Notes: generated from the sequence alone by a model not told the origin. Shown: positions 26,621 to 35,297, counted from the stretch's first letter. The stretch is 64,000 nt of DNA from Rummeliibacillus stabekisii (GCF_007988965.1 NZ_BJVD01000001.1:434001-498000), one strand, 5' to 3'. Made by a program: numbers and translations.

Positions 26621-26712
26621 AATAATAGACAAAACAAATAAACATACTGCTGAGGTATGTATACTGCCTCTCACTAACACCTCCCTATCCTCGTAGGTAA
26701 ATTGATGCTCAT

Positions 26713-26884
26713 CTATGGCAGGTCTCCTGACTTATGATCTTCATTTATAACCCCCTTCCCATTTTCTAATTTATGAAAACAGTGGTACCGCTTATAAACT
26801 CCCAAATACAGTTGCGGGACAGCGCCTGAATTACACAGGCTTCCCTTTTAAACAATGAAAATATAACTCGACTTCATCGTACCA
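26713..26884 (-). ncRNA. Cobalamin riboswitch, proximal copy
   Basis: Minus strand shows AAAAGGGAAGCCTGTG, GGCGCTGTCCCGCAACTG, ACCACTG, GGGAAGGGGG and AAGTCAGGAGACCTGCC, the full cobalamin riboswitch core. It is followed by a region GGGAGGTGTTAGTG that could be an SD and start for a 25-codon reading frame ending inside the terminator stem, and then by the terminator at 26583-26620. The second riboswitch lies 260 bases further along the same strand. Confidence 0.93.
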
Positions 26885-27023
26885 ATAAATGCTTGCTATT
26901 CAATTTTCATACTTAAGATTATCAAACTACTTTTTATTTTACAATAAATAAATATATTTTAAGATTCATTGTCTTTTACTCAACTATATTATTTTAACTA
27001 TTTTTTATTTTATTAATTATTAG

Positions 27024-27443
27024 CTACTCTAAATATTCATCCCTAAGATCTGAATTCAAATACCTAGCCATACCTGTTTTTAACTTTTTAAAACCAGATT
27101 TATTATAAAACTCTTCGTTCCCCGTCGTAGAGATTAAGTGCACACATGATACATCTCTCAGTTGATTTAATATATACTCCATAACCTTTTTCGCTATGCC
27201 ATGACCTTGGTAATCTTTGTGAACAACAATATCATAAATTGCAGCGTTAAAAATGCCATCTGACATCGCTCTGCCAAATCCGATAATTCGACCATTCACA
27301 TACACTAAAGCAATTATGTTACTTGCTCTGAAAACTTGTTGAATGACTTCAGGGTTATGCTTTTTCCATCCAACAGATGCATAAACTTCTCTCATCTCAT
27401 CAAGATTTGCATGGGTGAAATCATTACAAATCAATATATTCAA
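27024..27443 (-). CDS. GNAT acetyltransferase
   Basis: A 139-residue GNAT family acetyltransferase. The acetyl-CoA binding segment is VVHKDYQGHGIAKKVMEYI (about residues 75-93), and the last conserved strand carries EEFYNKSGFKKLKTGMARYL. The N-terminal half has VYASVGWKKHNPE, common in a subgroup of small bacterial GNATs. Substrate unknown. Monocistronic on the minus strand, upstream of the tandem cobalamin riboswitches, and divergent from the NUDIX gene. Start by the ATG with AAGGAGAGG upstream. Confidence 0.83.
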   Translation of the reverse strand: MNILICNDFTHANLDEMREVYASVGWKKHNPEVIQQVFRASNIIALVYVNGRIIGFGRAMSDGIFNAAIYDIVVHKDYQGHGIAKKVMEYILNQLRDVSCVHLISTTGNEEFYNKSGFKKLKTGMARYLNSDLRDEYLE

Positions 27444-27612
27444 TTAATATACTCCTCTCCTTGTTTTCTAGAAATTGCTTTAATTATCGCCGCCTTTTAT
27501 TATTTATTTTTACCTATATTTTATCTAATGTTCACCTTTATTACATCACTTTACAAGAAGGAAAACGAGGTACCTCTATAGAATAAGTAAACAATTGAGT
27601 GGAGGTATAATC

Positions 27613-28044
27613 ATGTTTATCGTAAATGTCGAGGGTGCTATAAGAAAGGAACATAAATGGCTAATCATAGAGAGAAGTAAAAAAGAAGAGCATGCTGCTG
27701 GATTGCTATCCCTTGTAGGCGGCAAGGTAGAATCTGATGGTCAGTCAGCAGATATATTAGAAAGAACTATAAAACGAGAAATCCTTGAGGAAATCGGTGT
27801 AAAAATAAAGGATAGGCTTCATTATGTACATAGCAGTATATTTGTTTCTGATGTAGGTGATAGCGTATTAAATACCGTATTTCTATGCGAGTATCATTCT
27901 GGTAGTGCCTCACCTCTTAGTCAAGACGAAGTAGAAGAAGTTTTTTGGTTGACTACTGCGGAGATTTTAAACCATCCAATGGCACCTATTTATTTAAAGG
28001 AAAGTATTAATCTTGCTGAGAAAGTAATTCCTAACGGTTATTGA
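27613..28044 (+). CDS. NUDIX hydrolase
   Basis: A 143-residue NUDIX-fold pyrophosphohydrolase. The catalytic helix KREILEEIGVKI supplies the REUxEExGU part of the Nudix box; the preceding LLSLVGGKVESDGQSA is the Gly-rich start of the box with a slightly longer loop than the standard 23-residue motif. Likely hydrolyses a nucleoside diphosphate linked to another moiety; substrate unknown. The ATG at 27613 follows TGGAGGTATAATC. It is followed after 14 bases by a histidine phosphatase gene, so the two probably form an operon. Confidence 0.85.
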   Translation: MFIVNVEGAIRKEHKWLIIERSKKEEHAAGLLSLVGGKVESDGQSADILERTIKREILEEIGVKIKDRLHYVHSSIFVSDVGDSVLNTVFLCEYHSGSASPLSQDEVEEVFWLTTAEILNHPMAPIYLKESINLAEKVIPNGY

Positions 28045-28058
28045 AAGGAGTGATTTGA

Positions 28059-28613
28059 TTGAAAAAAATTTATATTGTAAGGCACTGTGAGGCTAAGGGT
28101 CAGTCGGCAGATGCAACTCTTACAGATAAAGGTTATAAACAAGCTACAGATTTATGCAAGTTTTTTTGTGATATTGAAATAAATCATATAATTACCAGTC
28201 CGTTCGTCCGTGCAATTGAATCCGTTCAACCACTAGCAAATCATTTGAATTTACAGATAGTTACTGATAACAATTTAAAGGAACGTGTATTGAGTTCAGA
28301 CAATTTTAATGATTGGCTAGAAAAACTTGAAGCAACATTCAACAATCATGAATTAAAATTTGAAGGTGGCGAATCGAGCGCTGAAGCTGGAAATCGTATA
28401 ATCACTGTTGTCGAAGGGATTTTTAACAGCAATCATCAAAATACTGTAATTGTTACACATGGTAATGTAATGTCCCTGCTACTTAGACATTTTAATGAAA
28501 GCTTTGGTTTTAAAGAATGGAGAAGTCTCAGTAACCCTGATGTGTACCTTTTAGAAAACAGGGATAATAAAGTAACTTTTAAAAGACTATGGAGAGAGCC
28601 TTCTTGCTTATAG
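28059..28613 (+). CDS. Histidine phosphatase superfamily protein
   Basis: A 184-residue phosphoglycerate mutase-like phosphatase. The catalytic histidine is in IYIVRHCEAKG (RHxE form), the second in VVTHGNVMS, and FEGGESSAEAGNRI is the usual middle motif. The start is a TTG at 28059, eight bases after AAAGGAG, giving a product starting KKIYIVRHCEA at the canonical place. Probably cotranscribed with the NUDIX gene upstream. The substrate is not predictable. A hairpin at 28627 follows. Confidence 0.85.
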   Translation: MKKIYIVRHCEAKGQSADATLTDKGYKQATDLCKFFCDIEINHIITSPFVRAIESVQPLANHLNLQIVTDNNLKERVLSSDNFNDWLEKLEATFNNHELKFEGGESSAEAGNRIITVVEGIFNSNHQNTVIVTHGNVMSLLLRHFNESFGFKEWRSLSNPDVYLLENRDNKVTFKRLWREPSCL

Positions 28614-28626
28614 GATGTAACGCTTG

Positions 28627-28677
28627 CTGGCTTTTCAGTGTGTCTTGCCCCAGAAAGGCCAGTATTTTATTATTTTC
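28627..28677 (+). terminator. Possible terminator after the phosphatase gene
   Basis: CTGGCTTTTC pairs with GAAAGGCCAG (one G-T wobble) around a 16-base loop, then TATTTTATTATTTT. Confidence 0.45.
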
Positions 28678-28708
28678 ATGCCGTTCAATGAATCGACAAT
28701 GCTTAATT

Positions 28709-29242
28709 TTAACAAAAAACAAAGTGATCTTCTGAGTCCAATACGTGCAGGTAGTCAGCGATGTATCCTCGTAACCACAGTTCCCCATCAATTCTTCTAA
28801 GATAAAACCCCTTCGGAAAATTTACGTCTTCAGATAATATCTCTGATGCTATTGTAACGGAGCCATATGGTGCCTGATGTTGCAAAGAAGACTTCCCCAA
28901 ATTCCCTTCAGGCTGATCAAGATATGCCAACCTTAAATATGGTCCAAGCTCTACAGGACATAAGTCTAAACCAACTTTTTTTGCTTTATTAAAAAGCTGA
29001 GGTATTGTTGCTCCTTCAGGGAAGCCAAGATTGCGTACTTTGAGCTCAACTGTTTTCACCTTGTATCCCTTCTCTGAAACAGTAAATTTATCATTATCAA
29101 AAAGTTTTTCTCCATATTTATTCAGCAAAATAGAATGTTGTTGTAACTTCTGAAGTAGCTGCGTTTTCGTAAAGCCGCCAATTTTGATCATCCTACTAAT
29201 AGTTGGGCACTCAGGATATATTTTATCTATTTCTATTTCCAT
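28709..29242 (-). CDS. Conserved hypothetical protein, helicase-annotated type
   Basis: A 177-residue soluble protein. The first 60 residues look like a helical domain (FTKTQLLQKLQQHSILLNKYGEKLF), the rest mixed alpha/beta with LRNLGFPEGATIPQLFNKA-like text and a C-terminal GFYLRRIDGELWLRGYIADY. No ATPase motifs, signal or membrane segments. I recall similar stand-alone proteins in Bacillus genomes, sometimes called helicase, but nothing in this sequence supports that activity. Same strand as the HAD gene, which ends 72 bases upstream. Function unknown. Confidence 0.6.
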   Translation of the reverse strand: MEIEIDKIYPECPTISRMIKIGGFTKTQLLQKLQQHSILLNKYGEKLFDNDKFTVSEKGYKVKTVELKVRNLGFPEGATIPQLFNKAKKVGLDLCPVELGPYLRLAYLDQPEGNLGKSSLQHQAPYGSVTIASEILSEDVNFPKGFYLRRIDGELWLRGYIADYLHVLDSEDHFVFC

Positions 29243-29314
29243 TTGATATCACTCCATACTTAATGAAAATAATAGTAAATAAAAGTTTGGTTACTAACCA
29301 CGAAGAGAGTATGA

Positions 29315-29971
29315 CTAGTTTAACCTTGAAATTAATGTCTTTAGTTCAATTAAATCATTTATAACAAAATCGGCATGGGAAAGTTCATTTTTATTAGCAA
29401 AATCAAAATTACATCCAATAGAAAGCAGATCATTATCTTTTGCGGCATTGATATCAGATAAGCGATCACCTACTACTGCTGCATCTTTAATATTGTATTT
29501 CTCTACAATACATTTCACTAAGTCTGATTTGTTCAGTGAATCGATTTGTTGAATACTGAACGTTTCGGTTACCCATTTATCTAAATCATAATAACGGATG
29601 ATGGCGTTTAAATACTCCTGCAATCCATTACTAGCTATGTAGATTGAAAGTCCTTGCTCCTTTAAAAAATCGAAGACTTCCTTTACATTGGGATATAAAG
29701 AACCATTTCCTCGTTCTATATTGTCTATTAATACCTTCAAGAAATATTGATCTGTGTATCTTCTTTCTTCACTAGAATGATTGGGCAATAGCGTTTCCCA
29801 TACCTTAGGCAAAGGAACCCCCATTATTTCACGATATTTATCGATAGGTGTTGCTCCCTCCCATTTATTCATTGAACAAAGATGTTCAAAAGTTTCATCA
29901 AGCGCTAGCTCTAATATTGTGTCTGTTTGAAAAAGAGTACCATCCATATCAAAAATGATTGAGCTCAACAT
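29315..29971 (-). CDS. HAD family hydrolase
   Basis: A 218-residue haloacid dehalogenase-type phosphatase. Motif I IIFDMDGTLFQT gives the nucleophile Asp at residue 8 and the acid/base Asp at 10; motif II is SIYIASNGL; motif III/IV is a Lys near SLNKSDLVKCI and VVGDRLSDINAAKDN. The helical cap domain lies between residues 18 and 90 (subclass I, phosphoglycolate phosphatase-like). A small-molecule phosphatase is likely. ATG preceded by AAAGGTAATG. Confidence 0.88.
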   Translation of the reverse strand: MLSSIIFDMDGTLFQTDTILELALDETFEHLCSMNKWEGATPIDKYREIMGVPLPKVWETLLPNHSSEERRYTDQYFLKVLIDNIERGNGSLYPNVKEVFDFLKEQGLSIYIASNGLQEYLNAIIRYYDLDKWVTETFSIQQIDSLNKSDLVKCIVEKYNIKDAAVVGDRLSDINAAKDNDLLSIGCNFDFANKNELSHADFVINDLIELKTLISRLN

Positions 29972-30028
29972 TACCTTTCTCCTTTTCTATCAAATTTCTA
30001 GGGTTTATTAACTTCTACTTTATTCCTT

Positions 30029-30493
30029 TTAAAAATCATTTTTATTTAATTGTTCCCATTCACTTAAATACATACGTGTAGCAATTTCTTTAGGATTCTT
30101 AAGTTTGCAAATAAACTCTAAACTATTACCATCCGGATCATTAAAATGGATTTTAGCATGAGCATATTGTTGGTGGGGCATCACAAAAGGTTCAATCGGT
30201 TCGAAACCAAATGCTTCTCTTGGTTTAACTCCTCTATCCCTAAGCCAAGCCACTGAAGTCTTCAAATCTTCTAGAGTTACTTGAAAAGCCACATGCCTGA
30301 TGGAAGGATGGTATTCTAGTTTTACATTGTCAGTTTCCCATAAACCTAACCAACTTTTATCTTTTTCTATCCACAAAAAAGCAATTTTATCGTCAACAAT
30401 ATGATCTAGTTCTAAACCGAGCTCTTTGTAAAAAAGTACAGATTGTTTTAGATCGCTAACTGGTAAATGTGCTTCATATAATCCTTTTATCAT
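30029..30493 (-). CDS. VOC family (glyoxalase/bleomycin-resistance fold) protein
   Basis: A 154-residue vicinal-oxygen-chelate fold protein with two beta-alpha-beta-beta-beta repeats: LYEAHLPVSDLKQSVLFYKELGLE at the start (His ligand at HLP), and HVAFQV and HFNDPDGNSLEFI toward the end with the second and third metal-type residues. It may be a lyase, dioxygenase or binding protein. ATG at 30493 is chosen because AAGGAG is six bases upstream; the frame to 30526 is rejected. Confidence 0.82.
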   Translation of the reverse strand: MIKGLYEAHLPVSDLKQSVLFYKELGLELDHIVDDKIAFLWIEKDKSWLGLWETDNVKLEYHPSIRHVAFQVTLEDLKTSVAWLRDRGVKPREAFGFEPIEPFVMPHQQYAHAKIHFNDPDGNSLEFICKLKNPKEIATRMYLSEWEQLNKNDF

Positions 30494-30551
30494 TTCGATC
30501 TCCTTCTTACAAAATAATACATTCATTATAGCATCGCATAGAAACTAATAA

Positions 30552-31973
30552 TCAAAATTTTAGAAATTCTTTTAACAAATGATCATCTTTTAGTTCCAAA
30601 TATTGCTTTATAAATCTTACAAATTCCGCTGTGTCTACATCTTTATACTTATAAAAATCATAGTAACTTTTCAAAAAATCTTCTGCTCTTTTTTTGCCGC
30701 CATATTCTGATAATACTTTCCATAGATAAACTGAAGCTTTGCCGTAAATATGATTACTTTGTTCCCCTAATGTATACTTGTTTAATGAAAGATTAACAGG
30801 CAAGGGAGCATCCTTAAATTGGCTTATATCTAATGAAATATACTCATTTTCGTAATCTGAATAAAATAAACGTGTAGCGAGGGTCGCAAGCCCTTCGTCT
30901 AACCAAGCATCGTGAAAAGGATCACTACTAATCATTCCGTAAAACCATTGATGAGCTATTTCATGGACTACTATGCTCTCTCTCCAATCAGACATATCTC
31001 CACTATTCTGGATAGTTCCTGCTGTTACAATACCTGGATACTCCATTCCTAATTGGGAAACAATAATATCCAATTGCTTATGAGGGTAAGGTCCAAACTT
31101 ATCTTGAAAATAATTTAATGCTTTCTCAGCTATTTGCAATGCTTCTCTCTGTATTTCGGCATCATCATTAAGTGTAAAAGTCCTTATATTTACCTGTCCT
31201 ACCTTTCTTTCAATTTCATTCGGTTTCTTTAGAATAGCAATAAAGAAGTCTTTTACATTCTTCATTTTTAATGTTGTTTTATGACTGCCCACGTATTCAC
31301 GATCACTTGTAGAAACGATTGTTAACCCTTTAGGAATTTTATAATTCACTTCAAAATCGCTAAAAGCTGTGTGATACGTTTCACCTCTTACACGATAGTC
31401 TTCTTTATTCCAACCGCCATTTTTATAGGTAGCTACCATAGGATACCATTGTGCTAAGTAAAAGTTCCCATTTTCCTTTGTAAATCGATAACCTTCCTCT
31501 GGCATAGTAAAGTTATATTGAATGTCAATAACCATCTTCTTAGTTGGGTAGACCTTCTTATCTAAAAGCACTTTGAGCGTATCTTTTTTAAGAGAGAACT
31601 TCGCTTTTTCACCATTAACAAGGATCCTTTTAATATTGGCTGTACCAGGGTTATTTAAAGTAGGTGAATTTTCTTTCGTAAAAATGTTTGGAATAAAGTA
31701 GAAAACCACATCACTCCATTTATCATTCGAAGTATTTGTTATCGTACTACTCGACTCAACATCGAAGTGTCCTTTTGAATCCATTTTTAAACTTATCTTG
31801 TATTTAGTCTTGCTGCCGAACGGTTGAGTAATCGGGTTGTATTTTTGACTCATTTGCTTAGGCACAACTGTCTTCTCTAATTGAGGTCCTGTTTTTGGCT
31901 TCAAAATAAATGTTACACAAATGGATACAAAGACTAATAGACATCCAACTATCCAGATATATTTCTTTATAAT
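30552..31973 (-). CDS. Membrane-anchored M1 family metallopeptidase, probable ATT start
   Basis: A 473-residue zinc metallopeptidase of the M1 (gluzincin) family. HEIAHQWFYG and a Glu exactly 18 residues after the second His (DEGLATLATRLF) give the HExxH-x18-E zinc site; GMEYPGIV stands where M1 aminopeptidases have GAMEN. From the TTG at 31904 the protein would lack an export signal. In-frame codons upstream read a Lys-rich start and a hydrophobic segment (IWIVGCLLVFVSICVTFIL), bounded by an in-frame TAA, with no ATG, GTG or TTG; an ATT at 31973 stands 6 bases after GAGGGG. I therefore place the start there. Active domain presumably outside the cell. Confidence 0.75.
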   Translation of the reverse strand: MIKKYIWIVGCLLVFVSICVTFILKPKTGPQLEKTVVPKQMSQKYNPITQPFGSKTKYKISLKMDSKGHFDVESSSTITNTSNDKWSDVVFYFIPNIFTKENSPTLNNPGTANIKRILVNGEKAKFSLKKDTLKVLLDKKVYPTKKMVIDIQYNFTMPEEGYRFTKENGNFYLAQWYPMVATYKNGGWNKEDYRVRGETYHTAFSDFEVNYKIPKGLTIVSTSDREYVGSHKTTLKMKNVKDFFIAILKKPNEIERKVGQVNIRTFTLNDDAEIQREALQIAEKALNYFQDKFGPYPHKQLDIIVSQLGMEYPGIVTAGTIQNSGDMSDWRESIVVHEIAHQWFYGMISSDPFHDAWLDEGLATLATRLFYSDYENEYISLDISQFKDAPLPVNLSLNKYTLGEQSNHIYGKASVYLWKVLSEYGGKKRAEDFLKSYYDFYKYKDVDTAEFVRFIKQYLELKDDHLLKEFLKF

Positions 31974-32115
31974 TCTTCGCCCCTCTGACTGGTAAAATTT
32001 TTCATGTTATACTAGTAGTCTATTCAAATAATTTATTGGTTATTAAAAATATAAATTGTATACACGTCTTCATCATAAAGAATTTAAAATAAAACATATA
32101 AAAGGATGAAGTGTT

Positions 32116-32370
32116 ATGAAAAAAATCTATTACACGTATTTTTCCTTACTTATTTTATTTTTAACTATTTTTCTTTTTGCATTTGCCCCAGAATTTATTT
32201 TACTTTTCCATTTTATTATTCCATTATTATTAGTCTTAATAGGCCTAATAAGTGCTTTATACGGGAGTAAAGGTGAAATTCGAATGGTGGTCGTTGTCTT
32301 ACATCTATTTATTCTAATTGTATTTGCTAGTATTTATATATTGGGGATTTATGGATTCAATGAACCTTAA
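32116..32370 (+). CDS. Small membrane protein of unknown function
   Basis: An 84-residue protein that is almost entirely hydrophobic, with three probable membrane segments (residues about 8-27, 31-50, 57-80) separated by a short charged loop (GSKGEIR). AAAGGATGAAG precedes the ATG. A hairpin followed by a T run ends the gene, so it is a single unit, divergent from the M1 peptidase. No family recognised. Confidence 0.6.
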   Translation: MKKIYYTYFSLLILFLTIFLFAFAPEFILLFHFIIPLLLVLIGLISALYGSKGEIRMVVVVLHLFILIVFASIYILGIYGFNEP

Positions 32371-32380
32371 TATTTTATGT

Positions 32381-32413
32381 GCCCTCGCTTATGGCAGGGG
32401 GCTTTTTTTATTT
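32381..32413 (+). terminator. Terminator of the small membrane protein gene
   Basis: GCCCTC pairs with GGGGGC (one wobble), with an inner GC / GC extension, followed by TTTTTTTATTTT. Confidence 0.75.
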
Positions 32414-32597
32414 TCGTTTCAATGGTTTATATCTATATAATCAGTGCTCTTCTTTCTTAAAACAAGTCTTAGTATATTTCTGAATTCTCTCATCAATAAC
32501 TACATCGCTCTACTTTATATTCTGGTGCTTGCATAAAAGAAGTATAATTATACATTCATTTCACCCTCTTAAAATTCCTTTCTTTTTATAGAAAGAA

Positions 32598-32656
32598 GAA
32601 AAAAACGTCACTTTCCCCTTTTAATACAGCTAAGTAAAAATTAGCGGGAAATGACG
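32598..32656 (-). terminator. Long terminator hairpin, minus strand
   Basis: Minus strand: CGTCATTTCCC pairs with GGGGAAAGTGACG (one bulge) across a 25-base loop containing a small inner TTAGC/GC element, followed by seven T. It is 217 bases beyond splB and may end that transcript. The rest of the 32414-32872 gap is AT-rich with no convincing ORF. Confidence 0.6.
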
Positions 32657-32872
32657 AAATATAAGAATTAACATAAATAAACTCTCTATTTCTCCTATTT
32701 TTCGCTATTTTTCATCTATCTTTAATTTCCAATAAAAAAGCCCTTCATCTCAAAAGAGATCAAAGACTTAATGATTAAAAGGCGATTTACTTAGATTTTG
32801 TTGGGAAATAATCAGTAAAAAACTTAGGATAAATTGTCGATCCAACTAGTAGAAGCTTTTATTCTTTTTTAA

Positions 32873-33901
32873 TTACGTAAAATACTCCAACTTAGCGTGG
32901 GGAAAGAATTTTTCCATATAACTATAGAGGTGGTTTTTTATATCTTCCTCTTCGTCTTTTTGATAAATATATTTCCCTATACCATATTTTCCCCACTTAT
33001 ATCTTCGTCTTTCTTCATCTAACTCCAGCTTTGTCATAGGATAATTTTTTTCAATAACCCGTTTGGCTGGTTTCGTAAAACGATGCTGGATGAATTCAAA
33101 GGTTAAATCTTTCTTCGCTTCATCAGGAAGCTCTGCATCTAGGCGTTCGAACATATGGTAATAACCTTCTTCCCATCCTTCATGTAGATAAATAGGAGCC
33201 ACAATAAATCCAAGTGGATATCCTGCTCTTGCGACTTTGCCCGCCGCTTCAATTCTTTTGGCTAAGGGTGAGGTGCCAGGCTCAAAGTTCTTTATTACAT
33301 AATCAGCATTAACGCTAAACCGGAATCTTGTTTTTCCGTTATGTTTGGCGTCTAGCAAATGATCGACATGATGGAACTTTGTCACAAAGCGCAATTTACC
33401 ATATTCAGATTCTCCAAAATGTTCAATCGCATGTTTTAAGGTATGCGTCAGATGGTCAATCCCAACAATATCTGATGTACACGAAGCTTCAAAACGCGTG
33501 ATTTCAGGTGCCCGCTCTGCCATATATTGATCTGCTGCTTCTAAGATTTCTTCTACATTGACATACGTTCGAATGTACGGCTTGCTTCCCATTGTCGTCT
33601 GCAAATAACAATAGTGGCAATGACCCATACAGCCTGTCGCGAAAGGGATCGCATATTCAGCTGAGGGTTTAGATGTATCAAATTTTAGCGTTTTTCTAAT
33701 ACCTACGACAAGCGTAGATTTTGCAACCCGATACTTTTGGAAATCATTTTCACCTGGAAGATTCCTAATTTGGTTATGAGATGTGGTGTATCGAATTTCC
33801 ACACCACTGTTTTCGAATTTCTTCAGCAACTGTTGGCCGAGCGGATAGTCAAGGGCTTTTGGTTCAAAATAGACTAGCCTTGGTGAGAATGGTTTATTCA
33901 T
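32873..33901 (-). CDS. splB: Spore photoproduct lyase SplB
   Basis: A 342-residue radical-SAM enzyme that reverses the spore photoproduct (5-thyminyl-5,6-dihydrothymine) in DNA of germinating spores. The [4Fe-4S] motif CMGHCHYC places the ligands at Cys91, Cys95 and Cys98, and the H-donor Cys141 is in EASCTSDIVG; all match the numbering of the B. subtilis enzyme. The ATG overlaps the splA stop by ATGA. Presence shows that the organism forms spores. Confidence 0.96.
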   Translation of the reverse strand: MNKPFSPRLVYFEPKALDYPLGQQLLKKFENSGVEIRYTTSHNQIRNLPGENDFQKYRVAKSTLVVGIRKTLKFDTSKPSAEYAIPFATGCMGHCHYCYLQTTMGSKPYIRTYVNVEEILEAADQYMAERAPEITRFEASCTSDIVGIDHLTHTLKHAIEHFGESEYGKLRFVTKFHHVDHLLDAKHNGKTRFRFSVNADYVIKNFEPGTSPLAKRIEAAGKVARAGYPLGFIVAPIYLHEGWEEGYYHMFERLDAELPDEAKKDLTFEFIQHRFTKPAKRVIEKNYPMTKLELDEERRRYKWGKYGIGKYIYQKDEEEDIKNHLYSYMEKFFPHAKLEYFT

Positions 33902-34161
33902 TGTAATGGTCCTTCTGAAGAAGTTCCATAATAATAATTAAAAGCCCTATTTGCTTCTTCTTCTGTTGTATAGACTGCCATTTCATTTGATAGTGGATAA
34001 TAATTTTCATATAAAAAGAGTGCGAGCTCATTTGGATTTTCAGGATGGTTTACAACTGCTGCACTTTGTAAATTGGCAACATCTTGCGTGTGAGGATTTC
34101 TATAAAATACATAGACGATATCACCTGGATTATAAGACTCACTGCTATTCATCTCGTTCAT
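33898..34161 (-). CDS. splA: SplA-like regulator of spore photoproduct lyase
   Basis: An 87-residue protein. After a short Ser/Asn-rich lead, GDIVYVFYRNPHTQDVANLQ, ELALFLYENYYPL and the terminal ANRAFNYYY are the conserved body of SplA, which negatively controls splB in B. subtilis and is related to the TRAP family. It overlaps splB by 4 bases. In B. subtilis the splAB operon is read by SigG in the forespore; no convincing SigG boxes could be fixed here, although a CATAATT near 34218 is loosely similar to its -10. Confidence 0.85.
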   Translation of the reverse strand: MNEMNSSESYNPGDIVYVFYRNPHTQDVANLQSAAVVNHPENPNELALFLYENYYPLSNEMAVYTTEEEANRAFNYYYGTSSEGPLQ

Positions 34162-34296
34162 TTTCGTACGTCTCCTTTTTACTATTACTTAGTGATCCTA
34201 TTCCTATTTTGCTTTACATAATAAAAATTATGTTACTTATTTAGATGAAATAGCAAAAGTTTGTTCAAGATGCGAATAGAAATAAATTATGTATAC

Positions 34297-34330
34297 AAAA
34301 AAACGGCGCTAAAAGATGCTAGCTGCCGTC
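34297..34330 (-). terminator. Terminator of uvsE
   Basis: Minus strand: ACGGC-a-GCTA, 8-base loop, TAGC-GCCGT followed by seven T, 11 bases after the uvsE stop. It separates uvsE from splAB. Confidence 0.85.
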
Positions 34331-34340
34331 TATTCCAGTA

Positions 34341-35297
34341 TTATTTCCATTCAACCTTTCCTCCTGCAACACGTTTGACACCTCGGATGTTTGAAATATT
34401 TTCAACCAATTGCAGCATAGCGAGATTCTTTTGCTTGGCTTCAATCATTACATCAAAGTCACGGTTAAGCTCTTTTGCCATTTTTAAGAAGGGCAACACA
34501 AAATCCAACGAGACAAAGTCTGCATGTGAACGAAAAGCACCTTCTGATTTGGGAGATGATAAATGAACTTTCGGCACTACGTTTGTGTGATTCCATGTAT
34601 CAAAAATGCGCGGTAAAAATGCCTCGAGTTCGATATCCCCTTGATTCGCCATATAATGATGATAATCAAGGATCATTGGAACGTTTTCTTTTTCACAGGC
34701 TATCAGTGTTTCTTCAACATTATAGGTTTTATCATCATTCTCAAGCGTCATATGTTTTTTAACCTTACTCGGCAACATTTTTAAATTTTCATGGAAACGT
34801 TTTAACGTAGCAGTCTTATCCCCATATGCTCCACCTATATGAATGTTGATCAACCCTTTTTCCAATACATCCATCGCTTCAAGCATGTTGAAATGGAATT
34901 CCATGTCCTTTACAGCATTTTGCGTTACTTCTTCACGTGGACTTGTAAAAAGGGTGAATTGGTTCGGATGAAAGCTTGGCCGCATGTTGTATTGCCTGAT
35001 GAGTTCACCCAGCTCCTGCCATTCATCTTTGAAGGGTGTTACAAAATCCCACATCACTTCTGGATGTGTAGCCAAAGGAACAAGTGAGCTTGAAAGACGA
35101 TATAAACCAATTTCGTTTGCAATATTATAGTGAAGAATTCTTTTAGTGTGGTGTAAGTTTAAAGCAGTTACAGCTCTTAATTTGTCCATTCGCTCATACT
35201 CTGAAAGAGCTGAATAGCGAGCAAAGGTCATTGTCTTTGAAGGACTCGCATCCCATAAACCTAATGCACTTGCTACAAACCCAAAATTAATTTTCAT
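34341..35297 (-). CDS. uvsE: UV DNA damage repair endonuclease UvsE
   Basis: A 318-residue TIM-barrel endonuclease that nicks DNA 5' to UV photoproducts and other lesions. FGFVASALGLWDASPSKTMTF, the metal-site segments FHPNQFTLFTSPREEV and INIHIGGAYGDK, LENDDKTYNVEE and DYHHYMANQG are typical of the UVDE family. The ATG at 35297 has GGAGG eight bases upstream. The B. subtilis homologue (YwjD) carries a C-terminal extension; this one ends after the core. It lies beside splAB. Confidence 0.93.
   Translation of the reverse strand: MKINFGFVASALGLWDASPSKTMTFARYSALSEYERMDKLRAVTALNLHHTKRILHYNIANEIGLYRLSSSLVPLATHPEVMWDFVTPFKDEWQELGELIRQYNMRPSFHPNQFTLFTSPREEVTQNAVKDMEFHFNMLEAMDVLEKGLINIHIGGAYGDKTATLKRFHENLKMLPSKVKKHMTLENDDKTYNVEETLIACEKENVPMILDYHHYMANQGDIELEAFLPRIFDTWNHTNVVPKVHLSSPKSEGAFRSHADFVSLDFVLPFLKMAKELNRDFDVMIEAKQKNLAMLQLVENISNIRGVKRVAGGKVEWK

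Noticed and set aside
26640-26700. Short frame GTG-AGA… after the proximal riboswitch as a B12 transporter gene such as cbtB
   Set aside because: Only about 25 codons, ends in the terminator stem, and the peptide does not resemble CbtB or any cobalamin protein.
26281-26720. CRISPR-like repeated units
   Set aside because: The repeated GGCAGGTCTCCTGACTTA and GTTGCGGGACAG blocks are the conserved cores of two cobalamin riboswitches, only two copies, with no regular spacers.
34162-34260. SigG promoter for splAB
   Set aside because: Only loose similarity (CATAATT, no proper -35 at 17-18 bases), so it was not listed as a feature.
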